From Dehalococcoidia bacterium UBA7891 (GTDB lineage: Bacteria > Chloroflexota > Dehalococcoidia > Lucifugimonadales > UBA826), in assembly GCA_002500485.1 (NCBI GenBank), contig DLRJ01000110.1, forward strand, positions 18,614 through 35,647: a stretch of DNA of 17,034 bases, read 5' to 3'. The position numbers and the translations under genes are program-made. Below are positions 1 to 6,582 of the stretch, in pieces; position 1 is the stretch's first letter, and each line of letters starts with the position of its first letter. The notes under the pieces are model-generated. The model was not told the DNA's origin. It saw only the letters and a list, made by a program, of their open reading frames with translations, and searched no databases.

Positions 1-261
1 GAAGCTATTGTTTGGATTACCCATACCCGTGAAAATGTTTTCTGTTGTTTGAATAGCTCTAGTCAAAGTTGAACTAAAAACTTTATCAAAACTTAATTTT
101 TCACTCTTAAATCGTTCCCCCAATAATTTAGCTTGCTGGTGGCCTAGTTCAGTAAGCGGTGCATCGAAATTAATGCCGGCTGCAAGACCAGGGGTAGCGT
201 TCGATTTTGATTCCCCATGCCTTATAAAATAAATGTCACAACTAAAATCTTTATGTATCAT
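1..261 (-). CDS. Histidine phosphatase family protein, N-terminal part (cut by window edge)
   Basis: Reading the minus strand from an ATG at 261 gives 87 codons open to the window edge, so the C-terminus is missing. Residues 12-18 read FIRHGES, the RHG signature of the histidine phosphatase (phosphoglycerate mutase-like) superfamily; His15 is the expected phospho-acceptor. LTELGHQQAKLLGERF (36-51) and VFSSTLTRAIQTTENI (61-76), with Arg68, are the usual next two family blocks. Members are cytoplasmic phosphohydrolases or mutases acting on small phosphorylated metabolites; the substrate cannot be told from this fragment. An AGGA about 9 bases upstream supports the start. It diverges from the asparaginase gene, with 72 bases between their starts. 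The family call is secure; the function is open. Confidence 0.88.
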   Translation of the reverse strand, partial: MIHKDFSCDIYFIRHGESKSNATPGLAAGINFDAPLTELGHQQAKLLGERFKSEKLSFDKVFSSTLTRAIQTTENIFTGMGNPNNSF

Positions 262-333
262 GGCTTTATTCCTAATTCCTTTGTCAGATTTATTGAACCT
301 AGAAGTTTATATTCATATTTTACGGGAGATTTC

Positions 334-1257
334 ATGTACGCGGGTTTAGTTATTACGTCAGCAAATGGCGATGTAGGCATTGGGGAATCCATAAAAGTGT
401 TAAAAAATGGTGGAACTGCTATGGATGCTATTGTAGCCGGTATCAGAATGGTGGAAAGTAATCTTTCAGACCACTCTGTTGGGCGAGGAGGATTACCAAA
501 TTTATTGGGTCAAGTCGAATTAGATGCCTCCGTAATGGATGGACAAACCTTACGTGCCGGTGCTGTAGCAGGACTTAAGAATTTTGAACATCCAATTTCT
601 ATTGCCCACAAGGTAATGGAAGAACTTCCTCATGTCATGCTTGTAGACAGGGGGGCTGCCAAATTTGCGAAAGAAATGGGGTTTCGTCCCAGGAATTTGC
701 TCACCTCTGCAGCAAAAAGGAAATGGGTGGAAGGTCTCGACGAAAGAGGAGAAGGGTTACAGGGAATGGATAAGTATCTCGATAATTTAAGGAAATATAG
801 CTCAAATTTGCCCACAGCTAAACACCTGGGAACAGTTAACTTTATAGCTCGAGATAGGAAAGGGAATATAGCTTCTGGGGTATCAACCAGTGGCTTAGGT
901 TGGAAATATCCAGGTCGAGTAGGAGACTCGCCAATAATAGGGGCTGGCAATTTCGCAGACAACAGATATGGGTCAGCTGCTTGTACGGGTAGAGGTGAAT
1001 TATCTATGAGGGCTTGTACTGCTCGTTCTGTGGTGATGTATCTTCAATCTGGTTTGACTCTGTTGGATGCTGGACAAAGGGCCATGGAAGATCTGAAAGA
1101 TTATCAAGACTCTTTTGGTACATATATGAACATAGTATGTATGGATAAAGACGGTCAAACCGCTGCCTTCAGCTTTGCTGAATCAACCATATATAACGTA
1201 CAAAATGAGGAAATGGATCGATATGAGGAAATCCCTAGGAAAAAGATCAACATTTGA
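334..1257 (+). CDS. Isoaspartyl peptidase / L-asparaginase (Ntn-hydrolase, family T2)
   Basis: This 307-residue protein should be made as a precursor that cuts itself before a nucleophilic threonine and then hydrolyses asparagine or beta-aspartyl peptides. The pattern GTVNFIARD (166-174) matches the autocleavage site of plant and bacterial isoaspartyl peptidases (GTVG..AxD), making Thr167 the nucleophile; Asn replaces the usual Gly two residues later. It is followed by VSTSG, PGRVGDSPIIGAGNFAD and CTGRGE, the substrate-binding blocks of the family. The N-terminal GGTAMDAIVAG block is also typical. The frame is open back to 217, but the ATG at 334 is preferred: it has GGGAG at 324-328, the protein then begins like its family, and the longer version would overlap the divergent phosphatase. 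No signal peptide is visible, so it is probably cytoplasmic. Confidence 0.9.
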   Translation: MYAGLVITSANGDVGIGESIKVLKNGGTAMDAIVAGIRMVESNLSDHSVGRGGLPNLLGQVELDASVMDGQTLRAGAVAGLKNFEHPISIAHKVMEELPHVMLVDRGAAKFAKEMGFRPRNLLTSAAKRKWVEGLDERGEGLQGMDKYLDNLRKYSSNLPTAKHLGTVNFIARDRKGNIASGVSTSGLGWKYPGRVGDSPIIGAGNFADNRYGSAACTGRGELSMRACTARSVVMYLQSGLTLLDAGQRAMEDLKDYQDSFGTYMNIVCMDKDGQTAAFSFAESTIYNVQNEEMDRYEEIPRKKINI

Positions 1258-1379
1258 TTCCAATGGATCCGATTCATCAACAAACTTCACGATGGCAACG
1301 AGGACTTAGAAAGGAACCTCAGACCTCTTAGTGTTAATATGCGCCTATTCAGTGGGTTAAGTATGAAAGGAGGCAGATT

Positions 1380-2792
1380 GTGCATGATCTATTAATTCAA
1401 GGAGGCACTGTTGTAACAGCCTCCGGCCCGAGGAAGTTGGGTATCCTTGTCGATGACGGGCGGATCACTTCTTTATCGACTGAAGAAATAGATGCAAATG
1501 ACGCTAACAAGATTATTGATGCCGAAGGTATGATCGTAGTTCCAGGAGGGATAGAACCACACGCTCATATAGGAGGGCCACGCCAGCCTGAAAGGTCTGG
1601 TGCGGAAGTGGTATCCAAAGCGGCCTTATTAGGGGGCACAACAACAGTACTGGATTTTGCAACTCAAATACCTGGGCATGATTTATATCACGCCTTGGAA
1701 GAGGCTGAAGAGCGATGGTCTGGTAATGCTTATACAGATTATGCCTACCATCCAATTTTGACCAACGGTGCGGATGAGGACAGCATATCCCAGATCAAGC
1801 AACTCACAAAGGAAGGAATAGCAAGCTTCAAAATATTTACGACTAGTATTCGGCCCCCGAGCCCTCAGATGCAAAATAACCATACCGATTTTGGAAGATT
1901 GGGGACAATTATGGAACAGGTGGCTGATGCAGGATCGATCTTACTAGTGCATTCAGAAGATGATGAGATGGTTCATTACAACTATGACCGGCTCAAAGAG
2001 ACTGATGAATGGGAATGGTGGAATATGCATAGAGTCCATACTAAACAGTCAGAAGATGTCTCATTTAGACGGGTTTCACGACTGTCAGAATTAAAAGAAT
2101 GCCCTATCTATTTTGTACATGTTAGCGCCCAAGAGGGAGTAGAAGAGGTCTATAGATGTCGGGCTCAAGGGTTACCGATTTATGGAGAAACTTTACATAA
2201 TTATGCCTGTTTTACATTTCAAGACTATCGCAGTAAAAATGGTATGAAATATCACACATATCCTTCCTTAAAAGGTGAAGAAGATCGCGATTCCTTGTGG
2301 GGAGGACTAATGGAAGGAACTCTTTCAACTATAGCCACGGATTTGGTCTCCACGACCTGGGAGGAAAAAATCAAATTTAGGACCGTTGCAGATGTAACAG
2401 GTGGCCATAATGGTATTGAAACCAGGATGGGTGTTGCATATACGGAGGGGGTTGTGAAAAGAGGAATGTCTTTAGAAAGGTTTGTAGATATAACATCAAC
2501 CAATGCCGCGAAAATACTTGGTTTGTATCCAAGGAAAGGTGTGATAACCCCGGGAAGTGATGCGGATATCACCATTATGGATCCAACAGTGGACAAGGAT
2601 TTGTCCCTCGATGATTTGCATCTGGAGGATTACAGTATTTGGGAAGGGTATCGGGTGAAAGGATGGCCAAAATCGGTGGTACTGCGTGGGAACATCTCTG
2701 TATTGGATGGTGAACTTCTATCGAAACCATCCCAGGGTGAATTTCTTCCGAGGTGTATTTCATCGAAAGTTTTGGAAGGGCCCGTTTGTTAA
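1380..2792 (+). CDS. hydA: Dihydropyrimidinase / D-hydantoinase family amidohydrolase
   Basis: This 470-residue metal-dependent cyclic amidohydrolase would open dihydropyrimidine, hydantoin or similar rings. All six expected metal ligands can be placed: His61 and His63 (PHAHIGG), Lys151 (FKIFTT, the carboxylated lysine), His191 (LLVHSED), His247 (YFVHVSA) and Asp321 (ATDLVST). The tail carries the family block TPGSDADITIMDP. One departure is at Asp321, which is normally followed by His (SDH) but here by Leu, so the active-site loop may be altered. The start is GTG at 1380, six bases after AAAGGAGG (1366-1373); the overlapping TTG at 1378 and ATG at 1384 are out of frame. It lies 122 bases after the asparaginase gene on the same strand. 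The family is secure; the substrate, and therefore the symbol, is tentative. Confidence 0.88.
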   Translation: MHDLLIQGGTVVTASGPRKLGILVDDGRITSLSTEEIDANDANKIIDAEGMIVVPGGIEPHAHIGGPRQPERSGAEVVSKAALLGGTTTVLDFATQIPGHDLYHALEEAEERWSGNAYTDYAYHPILTNGADEDSISQIKQLTKEGIASFKIFTTSIRPPSPQMQNNHTDFGRLGTIMEQVADAGSILLVHSEDDEMVHYNYDRLKETDEWEWWNMHRVHTKQSEDVSFRRVSRLSELKECPIYFVHVSAQEGVEEVYRCRAQGLPIYGETLHNYACFTFQDYRSKNGMKYHTYPSLKGEEDRDSLWGGLMEGTLSTIATDLVSTTWEEKIKFRTVADVTGGHNGIETRMGVAYTEGVVKRGMSLERFVDITSTNAAKILGLYPRKGVITPGSDADITIMDPTVDKDLSLDDLHLEDYSIWEGYRVKGWPKSVVLRGNISVLDGELLSKPSQGEFLPRCISSKVLEGPVC

Positions 2793-2827
2793 CAGGATAT
2801 TTTTGTGATTAGAGTTAGTCACCGAAT

Positions 2828-2836
2828 TGATATAAT
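2828..2836 (+). promoter_or_regulatory. Candidate extended -10 promoter for the 101-residue gene
   Basis: TGATATAAT gives a consensus TATAAT at 2831-2836 preceded by the TG of an extended -10 element. No good -35 hexamer is seen at the right distance, which extended -10 promoters can tolerate. It would give a leader of roughly 70 bases before the ATG at 2911. A second TATAAT lies at 2882-2887, inside a palindrome. Confidence 0.4.
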
Positions 2837-2874
2837 TCTCATAAAAACAATACCAATGTCAGGATGAGTAGGCG

Positions 2875-2892
2875 TTGAAATTATAATTTCAA
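2875..2892. promoter_or_regulatory. Perfect 18-bp palindrome, possible operator
   Basis: TTGAAATTA followed directly by its reverse complement TAATTTCAA forms an uninterrupted 18-bp dyad. It sits just before the AAAAGGAG ribosome site (2897-2904) of the gene at 2911 and contains a TATAAT (2882-2887). A zero-loop dyad in this place suits a dimeric repressor better than a terminator. The AT-rich sequence makes chance occurrence more likely than length alone suggests. Confidence 0.4.
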
Positions 2893-2910
2893 AAGGAAAA
2901 GGAGAATTCC

Positions 2911-3216
2911 ATGAAATTTGCGGTTAGAAACACATGGGTATGCCAAAGAGGAAAAGGGCCTGAGGCCTTGGATGGGTTCAAAATTGTCGCGGAAAATTAC
3001 AGGAGTATGGGAGTGGGATGTCGCTTGTACGTTGATATATCAGGGGCAATGGATGTTGTCGCTATGGAATTGGAAGTGGATAGTTTAGACGGCTATTTCA
3101 CAGGCCAAAGGCAATTTTATGCCGATATGGATGAAGCGACTAAAGGTTTAATCGGTTCGATAAATGGCGACACTGCCTCAGGTAGCCGTGTCCTGTACGA
3201 GATTATTGATTATTAG
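2911..3216 (+). CDS. Small protein of unknown function, possibly dimeric alpha/beta-barrel fold
   Basis: This 101-residue protein is not recognised as a named family. Its size and layout (an N-terminal strand, a helix around EALDGFKIVAENYRSMG, a strand pair around CRLYVDISGAMDVVAMELEVDS, an aromatic-rich helix, and a final strand VLYEIIDY) suggest a ferredoxin-like or dimeric alpha/beta-barrel fold, as in small stress-response or NIPSNAP-type proteins. That is a fold guess from pattern only. No catalytic motif, signal peptide or membrane segment is visible. The start is well supported by AAAAGGAG ending six bases before the ATG. It lies 118 bases after the dihydropyrimidinase gene with its own promoter-like sequences, so it may be expressed separately. 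It is convergent with the DapA-like gene, 77 bases away. Confidence 0.75.
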   Translation: MKFAVRNTWVCQRGKGPEALDGFKIVAENYRSMGVGCRLYVDISGAMDVVAMELEVDSLDGYFTGQRQFYADMDEATKGLIGSINGDTASGSRVLYEIIDY

Positions 3217-3293
3217 AATTGGAACCTGCAATAGTGTTAGAAAATGCAACTAAATATAAAATCAGCCGGCGAAACGTTTGGTTATGTTGTAAG

Positions 3294-4190
3294 CTAAAGT
3301 ATCCCTGCCTGCTGGAAAGCGTTTTTTAGTTCTTTAATTTCCCCTATGGACAATTCAGGGGTGGGCTTCCTGGGTTTGGTGGCTTTGTATCCAAGAAGAT
3401 TCAAACCTGCTTTCAGGGCAGAGACACCTTTGTTCATTCCAATATAGTCTGCATGGATAAGTGATTTTTGAACGATTTGTGCTTCGTTAAAGTTTCCCGA
3501 TTGCACTAGAGAAATAACTTTGCGGCATAAATCTGGGGCCCAATTTGCAAAGAATAAACAAGCCCCTTCCGCCCCTATCATCGCCCCTGGCATCAAAAGG
3601 CTTCCATTACAGGTCCAGAGTTGGACTTCTGGGTTAATTAATGAAGGCAATCTACTTTCCCACCTAAAATTCAAGGATATTATGTAGGCATAAATGCCTT
3701 CTAGGTTGGATATTTCACCGATTTCTTCCGGTGTAGCGTCTACATCCATCGCCAGTTTTGGTTGATGAATAGGTATCACTGGGACGGGGCTGTTTCGAGT
3801 CACCATTTCAAAGTAATCAACAACGGATTCCGATCCATGTTCTCTAGGGGTTTTTGGAATTCTAACCCTTACCATGTCAGCGCCGACTTTTGCATATTCC
3901 TCGGCCTGCATAGATGCAACCGTTGGGGATAAAGTGTCTATCCCTGCTATTACAAACTTTTGTCCCTGATGTGCTTGAGAGACAGTCTTGATAATCTCTG
4001 TTTTCTCTGTTTGTGAGAGATGAAATTCTTCTCCTCCGTAAGAGCCAATAACAAATCCACTTAAACCGGTATCGACCCATTGCAATATGTTTTGTTCTAG
4101 GAGCTGTAAATCCGGTTTGTCATTATGGTCAAATGGTGTTGGTGTTGGCGCCACTATTGGAATACTGGCTCTTTCTGGGATTGTACTCAA
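3294..4190 (-). CDS. DapA-superfamily (dihydrodipicolinate synthase-like) protein lacking the catalytic lysine
   Basis: The 298 residues match the length and course of the DapA/N-acetylneuraminate lyase TIM-barrel family: an N-terminal IPIVAPTPTPFD, a modified G..GE turn (GSYGGEEFHLS, 49-59), a mid-barrel NLEGI block (162-166) and a C-terminal helical tail with KAGLNLLGY. Family members cleave or form 2-keto acids through a Schiff base on a lysine in the GIK motif. Here that position reads GIY (Tyr167). The usual YN.P segment with the catalytic tyrosine reads IHQP (141-144). The protein has therefore lost both signature residues while keeping the fold. The start is TTG at 4190, with an in-frame TAA just upstream and only a weak AAGAG ribosome site. 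It follows the SDR gene by 26 bases and is probably co-transcribed with it. It could be a lyase with a changed mechanism or a non-catalytic binder. Confidence 0.85.
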   Translation of the reverse strand: MSTIPERASIPIVAPTPTPFDHNDKPDLQLLEQNILQWVDTGLSGFVIGSYGGEEFHLSQTEKTEIIKTVSQAHQGQKFVIAGIDTLSPTVASMQAEEYAKVGADMVRVRIPKTPREHGSESVVDYFEMVTRNSPVPVIPIHQPKLAMDVDATPEEIGEISNLEGIYAYIISLNFRWESRLPSLINPEVQLWTCNGSLLMPGAMIGAEGACLFFANWAPDLCRKVISLVQSGNFNEAQIVQKSLIHADYIGMNKGVSALKAGLNLLGYKATKPRKPTPELSIGEIKELKNAFQQAGIL

Positions 4191-4216
4191 TTTAAGTAGC
4201 TCTTGTTGTTATCAAA

Positions 4217-4945
4217 TTAGGAACCATTTGCCCAGCCTCCGTCAATAATGTGGGCCTGTCCAGTAGTGAAACTGCTTTCATCGGAGGCTAAATATAATGC
4301 TAACAAGGCTACTTCATCTGCCGAAGCAATTCTTCCCATTGGTTGCCTCGCCTTGAAATCCATAAGGGCTTTTTGATAATCACCAGTGTCTCTAAGTCTT
4401 TGCCTGAGAGAGGGAGTATCTACTGTACCAGGGCAAATACAGTTACATCTTATACCGGAATCGACGAAATCCCTTGCGACGGATTTAGTTAACCCTATAA
4501 CTGCAGCTTTGGTGGTGCCATAAATGAACCTATTTGGTGCTGCTATGACTGAAGATACCACTGAGGCAATATTTACGATCGATCCATGTCCTTTTGCCTT
4601 CATCCCAGGGATTGCTGCTTGGATTGTATGAAACATTGGTCTCACATTGAGGTTCATGGCAAAAGAAAATTCGTCATCTGATGCATCCATAATGGTTCCG
4701 TGATGAACAAAGCCTGCACAATTTGCCAGCACGTCGGGGTCAATTTCTTTAATCGATGATTGTAATTCACTCTTGTTGGTTACATCTAATGCAAAGGTAT
4801 TGGCATCAGTTAAACCAGATAGCAGAGGTAGATTTATATCCGTTGCTGTTACCTCTGCTCCTTCTTGTAGAAATCGTTCCGCTATAGCTCTTCCAATCCC
4901 TTGGCCTGCTGCTGTTATAAAGATAGTTTTGCCAGCTAAACTCAT
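4217..4945 (-). CDS. SDR-family dehydrogenase, BDH2 / 2-keto-3-deoxy-L-fuconate dehydrogenase type
   Basis: This 242-residue classical short-chain dehydrogenase/reductase should use NAD(P)(H) to interconvert a hydroxyl and a keto group. The dinucleotide turn is TAAGQGIG (11-18), with Asp36 at the end of the second strand favouring NAD(H). Next come NCAG (75-78) and the catalytic Ser128, Tyr142 and Lys146 (YGTTK). Blocks such as NCAGFVHHGT, TTKAAVIGLTKSVA and IRCNCICPGTVDTPSL are shared, as remembered, with human BDH2 and with bacterial dehydrogenases of the L-fucose route. This points to a hydroxy-acid or sugar-acid substrate rather than fatty-acid synthesis. The ATG at 4945 has AAGGA about seven bases upstream. 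It heads a minus-strand unit with the DapA-like gene. Confidence 0.9.
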   Translation of the reverse strand: MSLAGKTIFITAAGQGIGRAIAERFLQEGAEVTATDINLPLLSGLTDANTFALDVTNKSELQSSIKEIDPDVLANCAGFVHHGTIMDASDDEFSFAMNLNVRPMFHTIQAAIPGMKAKGHGSIVNIASVVSSVIAAPNRFIYGTTKAAVIGLTKSVARDFVDSGIRCNCICPGTVDTPSLRQRLRDTGDYQKALMDFKARQPMGRIASADEVALLALYLASDESSFTTGQAHIIDGGWANGS

Positions 4946-4994
4946 GCTATATCCTTATTCAATGATCAGAGGGAGTAAACTAATTTGGCTGATA

Positions 4995-5005
4995 GGTATG
5001 ATACT
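4995..5005 (-). promoter_or_regulatory. Shared GGTATGATAC motif upstream of the SDR gene
   Basis: The plus strand reads GGTATGATACT followed by AAT; read toward the SDR gene this is ATTAGTATCATACC. A nearly identical ATTGGTATCATACC lies upstream of the alpha-hydroxy-acid oxidase gene (14970-14980), in the same orientation to its gene. The motif is a near-palindrome around a central base and contains TATCAT, which could serve as a -10. It is either a shared operator or a promoter element. Confidence 0.35.
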
Positions 5006-5077
5006 AATTTCTAGGCAGTATGAATATCAGGAAGATTTTGGTAATGCATCGTATTGGTAAAAAGGGGACGGGAAGCC

Positions 5078-5103
5078 GTGTTAATATTCCGTTATATAAA
5101 CAC
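5078..5103. promoter_or_regulatory. Inverted repeat over a candidate -10 upstream of the PPOX gene
   Basis: GTGTTAATAT (5078-5087) and ATATAAACAC (5094-5103) are inverted copies with 9 of 10 positions matching and a six-base gap. The right arm includes TATAAA, a plausible -10 for the gene at 5130. An imperfect dyad over a promoter is typical of an operator. No regulator gene is present in the window to pair with it. Confidence 0.35.
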
Positions 5104-5129
5104 AGGAATTAGTAAGGAGTGACGGAAAA

Positions 5130-5696
5130 ATGGCGCAGACTGAAATAGAAGAACGTTTTGACAACTCTTTTACTGAGAAGTTCGGGTTTCCAAAAAGCAG
5201 GGCCGCCAACAAAGTAGTGGAATCCTTGCGGGATTCGCACATTGCTTTTATAAGAGAGGCTCCTTTTATGGTAATGGCCACCTCAGATTCTTCCGGAAAA
5301 TGCGATGCTTCTCCCAAAGGTGGGCTACCAGGATTCGTTAAGGTCTTGGACGAAAATACCCTCCTACTACCTGATGTCGCAGGGAATAAACTTTTTCAGT
5401 CATATCAAAACATACAAACTAATCCTCATATAGGACTCATATTTTTCATTCCTGGATTGAATGAGACTTTGCGTGTTAATGGCAGAGCGAAAGTAATTTC
5501 AGATGAGGCTGTTGTAGATTTTAAAATACAACTGGAAGTGTCCAATCCTGATGAGGATGCAAAAATTTTACAGGGCGTGTTGGTGGAAGTTGAAGAAGCC
5601 TACGGCCATTGTCCTAGGGCTTTTAGTTTTTCCTCTTTATGGGATACAGATCAGATAAATCAAAACAGAGGCGGAGCCGCCAAACTAAACGACTGA
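5130..5696 (+). CDS. FMN-binding PPOX-fold flavoprotein (MSMEG_1061-like)
   Basis: This 188-residue protein of the pyridoxamine 5'-phosphate oxidase-like split-barrel superfamily most resembles the group named after MSMEG_1061. Recognisable blocks in order are FMVMATSDSSGKCDASPKGG (46-65), GFVKVLDENTLLLPDVAGN (68-86), NPHIGLIFFIPG (98-109), ETLRVNGRA (112-120) and HCPRAF with LW near 160-171. The family usually has RGD where this protein has KGG. Members bind FMN; their reactions are mostly unknown, so a redox role on a small molecule is inferred. AAGGAG at 5114-5119 supports the ATG. The alpha/beta hydrolase gene starts 24 bases after the stop, so the two are likely one operon. It is divergent from the SDR unit, with 184 bases between starts. 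Confidence 0.88.
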   Translation: MAQTEIEERFDNSFTEKFGFPKSRAANKVVESLRDSHIAFIREAPFMVMATSDSSGKCDASPKGGLPGFVKVLDENTLLLPDVAGNKLFQSYQNIQTNPHIGLIFFIPGLNETLRVNGRAKVISDEAVVDFKIQLEVSNPDEDAKILQGVLVEVEEAYGHCPRAFSFSSLWDTDQINQNRGGAAKLND

Positions 5697-5720
5697 CGAC
5701 ATTTATTTGGAGTTATTGAA

Positions 5721-6569
5721 TTGACGACTATTAGCTACAATCCGCAAGGGATGTACTCTATAGACATTACCGACGAGATTTATATTCAAGACGGAAAAGA
5801 ATCTTTTGAGGCTAGAATATACCAACCTAAAGGCGCCGGTCCGTTTCCAGTATTACTCGATGTTCATGGCGGGGCGTGGCAAGGCGGGACCCGTCTTAAT
5901 GGTTGCTATATGGATGAAAAGCTAGCAGAAAGCGGAATTTTGGTAGCAGCCATAGATTTTAGAGTTGCTCCACAGGACCCCTACCCGGCTCAAGTAATAG
6001 ATGTTAATTATGGTGTCAGGTGGTGGAAAAATGAATCCAATATTTATAAGGGTGACCCTTCAAGCTTTGGAATCTTAGGCGTTTCTAGTGGTGGTCATAC
6101 AGCTATGCTAAATGTGCTGTGCCCTGCTAAAGCGGACTACATAAAACGACCCTTTCCTGTAAACGGGGCCCCAGTAGATGCTTCAGTTGATTATTACATC
6201 GGGATATCTGCTGTACTGGATTCACATGAAAGATATTTGTATGCCAAAGACCGGGGTATGGAAAGCTTAATTCGTGGTAGTTTGGCATATTTTGGGGAGG
6301 AAAAAATGATGAAAATCGGAAACCCTCAAGCTATTTTGGAAAATTCAGAATTTGAAAAATTGCCGGCGGCACTTCTTATCCATGGATCCGATGATGCAAA
6401 TGTTCCGAACCATATTCCTGCGAATTTTGAGTTAGCTTATGAGTCGAAAGGTGGGGAGATTGAATTGGTTGTATTTGATGGTATGCCCCACAGTTTTGTG
6501 AGAGATCCGCAGCCAGAATCAGATGAGGCAATCGAAATCATGAAGACTTTCATATCCCACCAACTGTGA
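5721..6569 (+). CDS. Alpha/beta hydrolase (esterase/lipase, HSL-like)
   Basis: This 282-residue hydrolase of the alpha/beta fold is close to the hormone-sensitive-lipase/kynurenine-formamidase group. The oxyanion-hole motif is HGGAW (49-53), the nucleophile elbow GVSSG with Ser122, the acid in HGSDDANVP (probably Asp225), and His257 in GMPHSF. The triad is complete. There is no signal peptide, so it probably acts in the cytoplasm on a small ester, amide or lactone. The start is TTG at 5721, eight bases after GGAG; the next methionine (residue 11) would leave out sequence that reads as part of the first strands. It lies 24 bases after the PPOX gene and converges on the aldo/keto reductase with 13 bases between stops. 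A lactonase role would fit the neighbouring sugar dehydrogenases but is speculation. Confidence 0.88.
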   Translation: MTTISYNPQGMYSIDITDEIYIQDGKESFEARIYQPKGAGPFPVLLDVHGGAWQGGTRLNGCYMDEKLAESGILVAAIDFRVAPQDPYPAQVIDVNYGVRWWKNESNIYKGDPSSFGILGVSSGGHTAMLNVLCPAKADYIKRPFPVNGAPVDASVDYYIGISAVLDSHERYLYAKDRGMESLIRGSLAYFGEEKMMKIGNPQAILENSEFEKLPAALLIHGSDDANVPNHIPANFELAYESKGGEIELVVFDGMPHSFVRDPQPESDEAIEIMKTFISHQL

Positions 6570-6582
6570 TTTTGTAGAATAT

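Noticed and set aside
217..333. N-terminal extension of the asparaginase reading frame back to an ATG at 217
   Set aside because: The added 39 residues do not look like the family, would overlap the divergent phosphatase gene, and the ATG at 334 has a proper ribosome site.
4773..5060. Plus-strand 95-codon reading frame overlapping the SDR start
   Set aside because: Most of it is the antisense shadow of the SDR gene, and the remainder is promoter-like intergenic DNA.
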